Assembly (NCBI GenBank): GCA_018136815.1
Contig: CM030934.1
Span: 1,812,695-1,876,694, forward strand
From: Isochrysis galbana
Taxonomy: Eukaryota; Haptophyta; Isochrysidales; Isochrysidaceae
DNA: 64,000 nucleotides
Direction of reading: 5' to 3'
Below the pieces are notes generated by a model that saw nothing but the letters and a program-made list of their open reading frames with translations, was not told the DNA's origin and did no database searches. Below, piece by piece: positions 1 to 8,783 of the stretch (the first letter of the stretch is position 1; each line of letters starts with the position of its first letter). A program made the translations under genes and the position numbers.

Positions 1-1043
1 TACGTGAAGCTGCAGCACTTGCTGCCGCAACTGCTGCAGTGGTCAACCACAGTACCAACAGTGCTGACCAGTGGGATATTGATGTTTGCCTTGAGCCTGA
101 GGTGCATCATCGACAAAAACTTCTTCAGCCATGCTTTGCGAAATCTCCCCTCACTCGGCTAGACCTCATCGAGAGAGCCGCGCAAAAACAGGCTGTTCGC
201 TTGCGTGAAGCCGAGATGGAGGAAGCCTCCAAGCGTCACATCTCCGAGCTCCGTCGAGCACAGCGCAGCTTTAATGCCGTAGTGGCCGAGAATCATCTGC
301 TGCGAGAGGCCATTGAGGTTGCCGAGAGACGGGCGGTTGAGGAGGAGCGCCGGTCATCATTGCGTGTGAAGCAACGGACCGCCCCACTTTCGCGCCAAGT
401 GCGTGAGCTCAAAGTTGAACGAGACATACTTCAGCGAAGCCTCGACTCAGTGGAGCGAAGTGTGGCACCACTTCGGGTCGAGATGCTCAGCTTAAAAGCG
501 ATGGTGCAGGCGTCGGAAGCACGCGTGAAAGAGGTCACAGCGAAATTGCTCGCATTGCGCGAGCGTGAACGCGAGGAGACCAACGCTGTGTTGACAAGCC
601 TACACGAATGTGAGGAGGAACTCGAGGCCACGAAAGCCCTCGCCACTAAACACGGAAAGGCGGAGGCCATCGCGAGGAAACACGCTGCTCGGCAAGCAGC
701 AGCAGCTTCTGCCTATGCCTCAGAGCTGCAAAAGCTGCAGGGGGACTTTAACGATATAGGTGGCAATGTTCGCCTGATGAATGAGCACCTTACCGCTCGC
801 TTGAATGCTCAATTGACTTCATCCCATGAACGCGAGGCTGAACTTGAGCGCACCATCCACTTAGCACTGGCTGAAAAGCGAGAAGTGGAAAGGCGGGCCC
901 GCATCGAAAGGCAGTTGCTGGCTTGGGAGCTCGTAGCGGCAGAACAAGCGGACTTCCGTGCGACGCATAGGGCAAGTCTCAATGATAGGCAGAGAGCATT
1001 GGAGGAGGTGCGAATGGCACTCGCTAGCACAGGTAGAATGTAG
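1..1043 (+). CDS. Coiled-coil protein, 5' partial
   Basis: The reading frame is already open at the left edge (frame 3) and stops at 1041-1043, so the true start is upstream of the window. About 346 codons are visible. The N-terminal part is Ala/Asn-rich. From about residue 60 to the end it is almost continuous heptad-like sequence rich in Glu, Arg, Ala and Leu with no Pro-rich breaks, which indicates a long coiled coil. No catalytic or membrane motif is visible. Such proteins are often cytoskeletal, centrosomal or golgin-like, but nothing here decides which. GTG at 39 is only the first start-like codon and is probably internal. Function unknown. Confidence 0.7.
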   Translation, partial: REAAALAAATAAVVNHSTNSADQWDIDVCLEPEVHHRQKLLQPCFAKSPLTRLDLIERAAQKQAVRLREAEMEEASKRHISELRRAQRSFNAVVAENHLLREAIEVAERRAVEEERRSSLRVKQRTAPLSRQVRELKVERDILQRSLDSVERSVAPLRVEMLSLKAMVQASEARVKEVTAKLLALREREREETNAVLTSLHECEEELEATKALATKHGKAEAIARKHAARQAAAASAYASELQKLQGDFNDIGGNVRLMNEHLTARLNAQLTSSHEREAELERTIHLALAEKREVERRARIERQLLAWELVAAEQADFRATHRASLNDRQRALEEVRMALASTGRM

Positions 1044-1762
1044 AAGGCACAGAGACCCACTCCCCAAATCAACACTGCATGACGAGTCCTGCACTCGATC
1101 AAGCTTGCGATTAGCTAGTGCAATGAAGTTTGAAAATCACATGAAAAGCATGCACTCAAATGGCAGAAATCAGTAGTGCGTAGTGCAGCAAATATGATAA
1201 ATCCCCATCGCCGATAGGAGGGATAACGGGGAGCCGGAGACGGTCACGTTCCGTCGAAAGTGGTGGGGGGGGTCCGCTTTGTGCCGTCCTCCCGTTGATT
1301 GAGAGTAAGTGGCCCTTGGGGCAGGCAAACTTGTGCCGTGGGCATTCCTCCGAAGAATCAGAATAAGCGACGGCACCCGTGGGACCTTACATCGAGGAGG
1401 CTCCCCACAGCAAGCCTGCGTCGTTCCCTCCGCACCTCGTCCAGTCGCCAGCCTCCCACTCGCTGCCCGTTTACTAACGCAAAGGAGCCATTAATCAATA
1501 TCAACATCAATAATCTTACGATTGACGATTGGTCGCCATTGAGGGGGGCCTCGCGGCCTCGCGCCCCCGTCCTACCTCCCACTCTCCCGACTCCCCTCAT
1601 GGGGGGCGAGAAACATCCAACCCCCCTGTGCCTATGCCGCCTCTTGGCATGCAAGGGGGGGTCACCCAAACTGCCCAGACTCTCCCAAAGAGCTGGGCAC
1701 AAATCGCACGCCCGGGCCCCTGGCTGGCCCATGCTGGCGAGCTCATCGCTCTGACCAACCCC
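1044..1762. other. Intergenic, no gene seen
   Basis: Several overlapping short frames are present but none has protein-like composition. At about 1535-1620 a G-rich/C-rich stretch can fold (GGGGGGCCTCG opposite CGCGCCCCC) and resembles the inner hairpin of the retroposon family found elsewhere in this window. Confidence 0.5.
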
Positions 1763-2640
1763 TGCTCCTCACTCTGTCGCATTCGCGAGTCGACACTCGT
1801 AAGGCTTCTCTTCGTCGTTCGGTATTTATCGTTATAATTCTCTGCTTTCTCTCGTTCTCGGTCAAAAGGTTCGCTTGGACGCATAGGATCTTGAGTTGTG
1901 GAGCGCCCTCTCTCTTTCTCTCGAAGAGAAGGGAAGTTTCCCCACCTTTCTTCCTCCTAGGCGCCTCACAAATAGGTTTAATTCGCTATCTTCCCCGCGC
2001 TTCTCTATCTACTTCAGTGATTGCAATCAGGTTTAATTTGCAATCTCTTCGCATCTCCCCCTTAGGCACACCGCACTTCTTTCGTCTTATTCGATAGGTC
2101 TCTTGGAATCCTGTGCGGCAGGATTGCCCCTCGTTTCCGTTATGGTGCGATTCCCCTTCCAGACGGGATCGCCGACATATCGCCTTCTGATCGTCGTCCG
2201 TCGTCGTCTGGCCGGAGTGTTTGGGTTTGATTTCAGTCGAGTTATGTGAGAAAGTCGTGGGGCGAGAGTCGGGGTGTTTTCCTGGGTGTCTCTGTCCGTC
2301 GTCCTGTCGTCAATCGTCATTCGTCGCTCTCGCTCTCGTCGCTCTCGCTCTCGTAACACTCGGACCCTACAGCCTCGCCTCTCCTCGCCAGCCCCTGCCA
2401 TCACAGCCCTCCTCACACTCACCCTCGCCTCTCGCCACTCGCTCGATGTCGCTCTCGCCGCCGTCCTCGCCCTCGCTCGAGCCCGCCTGCCCGCCTTCCT
2501 GTGCTGACGGGCTTCAGCCCGTCAGCACCTCTGAAGTGGCCTCCCTCGCCGCGCCTGCCGCCGGCTTGCCACCTTCCTCATTGCCCTCAGGCCCTATGGG
2601 CCATCCCAATTCGTCACACTCCTCACCTAGACCCCCCTGA
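1763..2640 (+). repeat. Retrotransposon 5' region, family F copy 1
   Basis: It matches 38715-39870 over most of its length with indels. Shared parts are a start at TGTCGCATTCGCGA, the block around GTTCGGTATTTATCGTTATA, a CT-rich leader, GAAGAGAAGGGAAGTTTCCCC, and a downstream short frame beginning MSLS, rich in Ser and Pro (ATG at about 2445 here). An LTR plus leader plus gag start is the simplest reading. No polymerase domain follows, so the element is truncated; at about 2640 it runs into a fragment of the A/B retroposon body. Confidence 0.6.
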
Positions 2641-2908
2641 TCAGGAGCCCCCAGCCCTCAGACAGCCAGCCAACTCCAGTCGACCTTCTGGCTTCTGGGG
2701 CGCGTAGAGCCAGCGAGAGAGCAGGCCGGAGGGGCAAGTGCCAAGCCCCAGCGGCACAGCCTTTCCTGCCCCCCGAGCTGAGTGAGCTCTTCGGAGGCCC
2801 GGAAGGGGATTTCGAGAAACTCTTTCCCGGCCCTGACTAAACTCGACAGACTCCTCCCAACTCCGAAAGCCGCAGAAGAGCTCTCCAAGCTCCAAGTTGG
2901 ATGCAAGC
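2641..2908 (+). repeat. Fragment of A/B retroposon body
   Basis: It contains diverged versions of the module GCCAGCGAGGGAGAGGC ... CCCCAGCCTC ... CCCCCTGAGCTG seen at 3190, 17950, 20970, 29275, 33000 and 34810. It has no hairpin head and no tail. Confidence 0.45.
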
Positions 2909-2925
2909 TCCAAGCAGACATGGGC
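2909..2925. repeat. Target-site duplication, left
   Basis: TCCAAGCAGACATGGGC (17 bp) is repeated exactly at 3875-3891, bracketing the retroposon at 2926-3874. Confidence 0.9.
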
Positions 2926-3874
2926 AAAACCTACTTTTATAAGTGGGGGTCAATGGGGGCCTCGCGCCCCCCTCTCTCCATCGCGGACACCCCCCGGGGT
3001 GGGCCCGTACATTCAACCCCAGCCCCTGCCCTCTGGCAGGGGCAGGGCACTCATCAATTCAGCCCAGACCCCTAGTGGGCGCGGGTCGCGAGCCGCACTC
3101 CCAGGCCCGCATGGGCCTGCTCTCGTACTGACTCCCCCCCCCATCCCTGGTCGCCAGGCAGACAGGGGCCTCAGGGCTGCACCCAAGGCCAACGAGGCGA
3201 GCGAGGGAGAGGCAGGGGGGGCCAGGGGCTGAGCCCCAGCCTCCACTGCCCCCTGAGCTGCCCCTGCTGGTCCTCTGGGCGCCCCTGAAGGACCTCTGAG
3301 AGCAGGCCATGGCGCGCCGCATGGCGACGCGCCGCAGGGACCGGGGCGGAAGAGAATGGAACGAGGGAGAGGGGGGATTTGCACCCCCCCGATGGAGTGT
3401 GGTGAGAAACGAGACCCATTTGCGTTAGCAAATGGGCGGAGGGGGGCGGCTGGCGACAGGAGGAAGAGGAGGAGGGAGAGACTCAAGACGCCTACGGGAA
3501 CCACTGTGGCAGGTATCTCGAGGCGCAGTCTTTTATTTCTCGAGGACAGCTCGCGGCGAGAGCTGTAGAGCTGTAAGGGCCGTTCTTCTTTTTTGACGAG
3601 AGGTTCCTTCCCCCCCCCCGGTGCTTTTTCCCGGAGAGTCGGCCGGCGTCGACCGGTCCGCCTCAATGGGTTTTCCCCCATTTTAACTTGTGGGGAGTTA
3701 GAATGGGAGCCGGGGGCATGCGAGGGGGGAGATGTGGAGGGGTGCATAGTACATAGTAATATGTATCTGTGACAACAGCACGCGCAAGGTGTACGGGCAG
3801 GTGCGCTGAGGGCTGTCGTGTTAGTACCGGGCTAGTGAGAGTAGTGGTACTAATGCTCAGATAGATTGTTGTTG
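2926..3874 (+). mobile_element. Retroposon B, full copy 1 (949 bp)
   Basis: The element is nearly identical to 34549-35507 and is flanked by a 17-bp exact direct repeat. It starts with AACCTACTTTTATAAGTGG, a small hairpin ACTT-TTAT-AAGT, then a GGGGGCCTCGCGCCCCC hairpin. Further stems include CCCATTTGC-GTTA-GCAAATGGG at 3415-3436. It ends in CTAGTGAGAGTAGTGGTACT followed by AATGCTCAGATAGATT and a (GTT)n tail. No frame in it looks coding. Long exact duplications and a trinucleotide tail are what target-primed retrotransposition of SINE/LINE-type RNAs leaves; that mechanism is inferred. Confidence 0.85.
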
Positions 3875-3891
3875 TCCAAGCAGACATGGGC
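3875..3891. repeat. Target-site duplication, right
   Basis: Partner of 2909-2925; 17 of 17 bases are identical. Confidence 0.9.
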
Positions 3892-4039
3892 CGTCAACCT
3901 TCCAAAAAAAAACTTCTTGAAAAGGTCGGCTAGCGCTGCTATACTACTGCCCTACGCTGGGATAAAAGGGTGTGAGCCACCCCCGCGATTGGTAGCTCAT
4001 GCCCTAAACCGACTTCGCCTATTATGCACCGCTTTCCCC

Positions 4040-4180
4040 CCCCCTCCAACCACCCTACCACCCTTTCCCTTTCCCCCTCTCATTCCTCGTTCTTCGGTTT
4101 CGTGGGATCGGCCCATGTGCATTACTTTGGGCCTAGAGTGTGTGTGTGTGGGGGGGGGGGGGTCGGGGCGGGCGGGCCTT
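4040..4180 (-). repeat. Repeat module D, hairpin GGCCCA/TGGGCC
   Basis: It carries the block TTCTTCGGTTT...GGCCCATGTGCATTACTTTGGGCC. The six-base stem GGCCCA/TGGGCC encloses a loop containing TGCA(T/C)TACT. Related blocks lie at 12955-13030, 26870-26935 and 62215-62275 on the same strand, and at 4490-4560 and 61540-61610 inverted. It is followed by a G12 run at about 4150. Confidence 0.65.
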
Positions 4181-4271
4181 CCGATGCTATTTTGTGTGTC
4201 GCCGCGGTATTGCGTGTTGTTGGTGTTGAGCGCGGCGGTGTAGGTGTATGTAGGGGCCGGGCCATTTGGCT

Positions 4272-4680
4272 TCCCTTATAATTGGGAAGACCAAGGCCAA
4301 GGCTAACACTAAGACTAAGAAGGATGATAGGAAACGCGCGCTCAAACTGCTCCCATGGGGGAAGCCCTAGGAGGTCCTAGGGCTGGGACCCACACCGTTG
4401 TGACACTTGTCACGACCATGACTAAGGCTCATCAGGCAGTGCGAGCAGTCAAAGGCCCGCACCAGCCCTCACCCCCCTCACCCATGCACACATGGCCCAA
4501 AGTAGTGCATTTGGACCGCATCCCCCGACACCAAAGAAAAAGGAATGAAGGGGGGAAGTGGAGGGGGGAGTTAGCTTGGGGCAAGGGCGAGCTGGACCCG
4601 GGAGCCCGGAGAGCGGAAGTGTCTTAGTAGCAGTCAAGCGTTTTTTTGGACCGCCACCCAACGTAGGCTGGCAGTAGTAG
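4272..4680 (+). repeat. Hairpin head plus D module
   Basis: CTTCCC-TTATAATT-GGGAAG at 4272-4291 is a hairpin head like those of the retroposons. It is followed about 200 bp later by an inverted D module (GGCCCAAAGTAGTGCATT, 4497-4520). No target duplication was found, so the ends are approximate. Confidence 0.45.
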
Positions 4681-5232
4681 CAGTATTAACGCGTGCTCTT
4701 AGCGTTTGTAAATTAAAGTGAATGATTGATGAATGCTACACACTACACACACCTTATGCTTTCCGCAACACTGCAAAAATGAACTATGAATACCTTGGCA
4801 TGAAGCTCGATCCATCATTCTAAAGATCAGATCGGTGGGCTATCTCTAGTGGTGACTGGTGTGTAGAAAAACGTACGCGATGCATCATAGCCACCGGTGC
4901 GAGTCCTTTGTTAGCCAGCTTCGAAGTGAAGGGGGTTCCATTAACTCTCAACGTCGTTCTTTTGCGAGGGAGATTCTTCATGACTCTGATGACTGCAGTT
5001 TGAGCCGTCATTATTGACTTGGTTCAATGGCTCTCCACTGTCAGTGCATTGCTCTTCACCAAAATTGCCAACGTACTTGGGGAGGCCATCATACACTTCC
5101 ATCACTCGTTGTGAGTACCTGAGGGTATCGAAGTTCAGAGGATTCACATTCGTCAGTCCAATTTTGTCATCCCTGTCAAGGTCAACACTAGGAATCCCAA
5201 CTTGATGGACGCACTACTAAAGACATGGCACA
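4681..5232. other. Intergenic, no gene seen
   Basis: Composition is less GC-rich than the neighbours and no protein-like frame is supported. It lies just beyond the 3' end of the GFA-like gene and may hold its terminator and 3' UTR. Confidence 0.4.
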
Positions 5233-6011
5233 CTACCGGAACCTGGCCCAGGGCAAACTACTGCATCTTGGTGTTGTAGTGACTGCGCACCAAATGTGGT
5301 GATGCATCGCCCATGACGGAGGATGCGGTCGAGAGAAAAGCGCTGCAGGGATCACAATGCGCTCGCTGCCCAATGTGGCAAGCAGAGGCGAGAAGCACTT
5401 TGCACACCGACGACGTACCACCCCTCGTGATGTTCGCTGGTCAAGCAGCACCTGCAGGGTGTCTTCAACATTGACTAATATCTCAATGGCCTGAGAGCGG
5501 GGGATTATGCAGTTTACTAGGTGCCTTTCATCCGACTCGAAGGCTCCTCTACACATGGCGTACAGGCCCTGACCTCTACGATGTGCTATTGTAGTGCTCG
5601 CCGCATTACGGCCGGCTGGCCCCGCAGAATGCGGGCGTCTGCCGGGCTCACCGCTTTAGGGAGCACCACGTTGCAGTTGAACGGCGCGCCCGAAAGGCGA
5701 CGGCAATGATTGCAATGGCATACTGACGCCGACACCGTGTCAAACGAGAGGTTCACTGAAAGAGTGACTGCCCCGCAAAAGCAATTTGTGCGAAGGTACC
5801 CGATTGAGTCCTCTTCCACGACGGATCTTCGGCTAGGGACCGTCATATTTGACTCTGTGAGTGTGAGCTCTGCCGTGCTGGCCACAAGCTCCTCCGAGAA
5901 CCGTACCCTGCTGTTCGGCCACTTTGGCGCATCTGCTGACGGAACGACGACCTTTGGCTCAAGAAACTCTGCAGCAGTGGGCAGGGCAACTGGCTCTGTG
6001 CCCGAGCCCAT
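5233..6011 (-). CDS. GFA/CENP-V-like zinc protein, two exons
   Basis: Exon 1 is 6011-5652 and exon 2 is 5490-5233; the intron has a GTGAGC donor and a CTCTCAG acceptor in phase 0. The product is 205 residues. It shows the GFA-domain cysteine pattern: NCFCG (Cys77, Cys79), CHCNHC (Cys98, Cys100, Cys103) followed by RRLSGAPF, then RRRCAKC (Cys149, Cys152) in exon 2. Members bind two zincs; bacterial relatives are tied to glutathione-dependent formaldehyde handling and CENP-V is a eukaryotic relative. The about 70 residues before the domain are Ser/Thr/Val-rich and unassigned. The enzyme substrate cannot be told. The extreme C-terminus after PAALFSR fits the family less well, so its end could be mis-spliced. 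Confidence 0.72.
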
Positions 6012-6119
6012 CGTGAGTATAATGAGAACGACAGCCCGCCGGCGAGAGAGAAAGAGAGAATCTGGGAGTGAGTGAGCACAAGGGCAGGAAGCGGAAGCAC
6101 GCTCCTCGCCGCCCGTCCG

Positions 6120-6199
6120 CGCGGCAGAGCTCGTACCACCCCCCCCGCCCCCCCACCCTCACCCACCCCAGTAAGTTTTCTCTCTCCTTCTCTCCGCGC

Positions 6200-6241
<42 letters not shown>

Positions 6242-6300
6242 CCTCTCTCTCTCTCTCTCTCTCTCCCCTCCTCTCTCTCTCTCCACTCGCCTCTCTCCTG
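6120..6300. promoter_or_regulatory. C-rich and (CT)n tract upstream of GFA-like gene
   Basis: C-runs near 6139-6160 and a (CT)n tract at about 6205-6290 lie 130-290 bp upstream of the ATG at 6011. On the gene's coding strand these read as G-runs and (GA)n. Similar homopolymer tracts precede most genes here; a promoter or 5' UTR role is inferred. Confidence 0.35.
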
Positions 6301-6923
6301 AAATAGCAGGCTTTAGTTTAGCGGTAGTGAACAGCGACGGAGTAAGCGAGAGGGCGTATTGACCGGAGGAAAGGGAACGCACACTTCCCACTGTTCGACG
6401 CTCACGCGCCCCGCCCGCCCGCACCAGCACACTTCATCAACTCACGCATCGACTCATGTCCACTCTCGCAACCGCCCTGTCCACCGTCCCGTCGTCAGCG
6501 GAGGCCACGACGTCGTGCCACGACGGACTTCATCCTCGTGCCGCCGCTCTCGTAGCCCGGGGTCCCGGGGTCACTCACTCCTTTTTACCACTATTTCCCA
6601 CCTCCCCTGGGTGTCCAAGGATTCCGCAGGGTCCCCCCCTACCTGCCTCGGCAACTCCCTCCCCCCTCCGAACGACCACCTCCCACCCCACGAAGGGCGA
6701 TGGCGTCGGTGAGGGACTCCCCTCCCTTCCCCCGCGCGTGGCGGGCAGGCGGGCTATTTTGGGAGATTGAGGCGGGAGCTCACGGGAGGGAATCAGAGTG
6801 GTGAATGTGGGGCGCATCACTATTAGACACGCGGAGCTTCCGCGATGTCCGATCGCGCGCGATCGGCCGAAGAATGGCCTGGAGGTGGTGGCCATGCAGA
6901 GCCCAGAGCTCTGCGCGAGCAGG

Positions 6924-7857
6924 GTGGGGGGTAAGGCGTGGAATATCATAGACAACTATGTCCATAGTTGTCTATTTGCCACCCTTTTTGTGCTATCTGT
7001 ATTGAAGATCATTGGGGTAGCACACTATCTGTATTGAAGATCATTGGGATTTGGCCAAAGACAACTAATAAGCAGATATTAGCATGCGCACGCGCCGGGC
7101 TCCGGGCTCTGCAGTGTGCAGCGCTGCATACGCATATACCGCGCGCTGCGCGCGCCGGGACTGAGTGAGCGGCCCGCATTCTCTACCAACGATCGCCCGT
7201 GGATAAGAGAACACCAGATGAAACTCTTCATGCAACCCCAAACACCACACACATGCAACTCGCAACTCTCACAGTAACGGTAACAAGCGGGACACTCATA
7301 TAGAATTTATAGTGATGAGCGCGAGATACAGAAACACAATACAATTAACAAAAAAGAGTGACGTGGGGAGAACGAAGAGAAAGGGGAATAGAGAAAAAAA
7401 GAAGCCAACGAGAGATCTGCCGTAGGGGGAATCGTGGGGAACTGTATGTGTATGTAGCGCTAGTAGATATACTAATAAAACAGACGTCAGACGTCAATCA
7501 AGCGTCACAGAGATCACTCGAGACTCGAGACTCGGTCGGTGAGTCGGTAACCAGCCCCGCGGGAACAACCTCGTCGAGTCTGTGCCCGACCTATAGTTAC
7601 CTAGTTGACTTCGTCCCTACGTATTCGCTACTAGTAATGTAAACAGCCGAGCTGTGAAATGTGATATACTGTAAACAATTATGTGAAAAATAGCATCATG
7701 TGTTATTATTAGTATTATCTGTCCCCGGATCTGCATTATTGGTATCTGTAGAACATGGCCTCGAGCGTTATTTGTATCTGTAGACCATAGCAAAAATCTG
7801 ATATGTGCTTTATGATCATAGCCGAAATTCGAAGCTATTCCACGCCTTAGTGGGGGG
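6924..7857. mobile_element. hAT-type MITE with 14-bp TIRs and 8-bp TSD
   Basis: The element proper is 6932-7849 (918 bp). Its left end TAAGGCGTGGAATA and right end TATTCCACGCCTTA are perfect 14-bp inverted repeats. They are flanked by the exact 8-bp duplication GTGGGGGG at 6924-6931 and 7850-7857. An 8-bp duplication plus a terminus fitting YARNG is diagnostic of hAT elements. Inside there is a perfect 13/13 palindrome (6948-6975) and a tandem repeat of CTGTATTGAAGATCATTGGG (about 7000-7046). There is no transposase frame, so it must be mobilised in trans. Confidence 0.88.
6948..6975. repeat. Perfect 13-bp palindrome, 2-nt loop
   Basis: ATAGACAACTATG is followed by TC and then CATAGTTGTCTAT. 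It sits 3 bp inside the left TIR of the hAT MITE, where subterminal transposase-binding structures are common. Confidence 0.85.
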
Positions 7858-8059
7858 TGGGGGGTCAAGGGTAGGTCGCACGCTGGTTCCTAAGGGTCGC
7901 ACACACTCGACATTCGTACTAACCAATCCTGGTCCCTCTCACCGCAGGATTGCCTCGATTTGATCCGGCCCGACGCCCAGGGCCACGGCCCGATTGACGT
8001 CGAGAAGCGCTCGCTCGGACGATGGGAGGTTAAACACCTCAATTGGCCTTGGGGCCAAC

Positions 8060-8340
8060 TTGGGGCGCGACGGGCGGGCCGCGACCGGCCGTTCCGGACC
8101 TGCCTTGAACCCCCAGCAGCCGCCTGGCCGGGTCCCTCGCGTTCATGCCAGATGCTCCACCGCCTCGATCTCGTACTCGAACGCTTGCGTTGGGCGAGGC
8201 TGTCGTGCAAGGCGACGAAGTGCCTCCTCTTCGCGATCAAGGGAGAGTACCTAGGCCACATTGTCTCCCGACGTGGCCTAGAGACTAGAGATGGACCCCA
8301 AGAAAATCGAGGCGGTGCGCTCAATTGACCCGTGTCACAT
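8060..8340 (+). pseudogene. Gypsy reverse transcriptase fragment
   Basis: The frame at about 8150-8290 reads LERLRWARLSCKATKC, then GEYLGHIVSRRGLE, matching the Ty3/Gypsy RT segment (leu-rich helix, KC, YLGHIVS, G). A +1 shift near 8290 restores MDPKKIEAVRSIDP, the expected continuation, so the copy is frameshifted. No catalytic YxDD box is present in the fragment. Confidence 0.7.
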
Positions 8341-8783
8341 AAATTCGCTCGAGAAGGGGTGGGGGTTGAGTTAGGGTGATGAGCGCTTGGCTCTTACTTA
8401 CTTAAGGGCAGAGCATGAGGATTACCGACGGCCCCCCCGGAGGGGAGTTGGAACCCCGGGGGGGAAGGCACGAGGCGCCCCCCCCATTATCCCACACGTG
8501 AACTACATATGAACTTAGAAGTTGTTGAAAGGAAAGGGACGGAACTGGAAATGACGGCGGGCTGCTCATTTAGAGCAAGAGCGTGGAGGCAACCCACGGG
8601 CACCCACATCTTAAGCTCACACGTAATGTCAAATTCGGAACTCTCTGGAAAGCTCCCCGATCTCCTACGCAAACCCTCAACCACAAGAATCCCAGAATTG
8701 CGACGGTTAAGTCCAATGGGCAGACATCACCGATCTCACATTTTCTCGTAATTCTCGTGCAGCTCGCGACACGGTGGGAGCAC
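8341..8783. other. Intergenic, no gene seen
   Basis: It includes G/C-rich hairpin sequence near 8425-8485 and otherwise unassigned sequence that would contain the GCP2 3' UTR. Confidence 0.4.

Noticed and set aside
5843..6430. 195-codon antisense ORF upstream of the GFA gene
   Set aside because: It is made of Arg/Glu dipeptides from a (CT)n tract and overlaps the GFA start in another frame.
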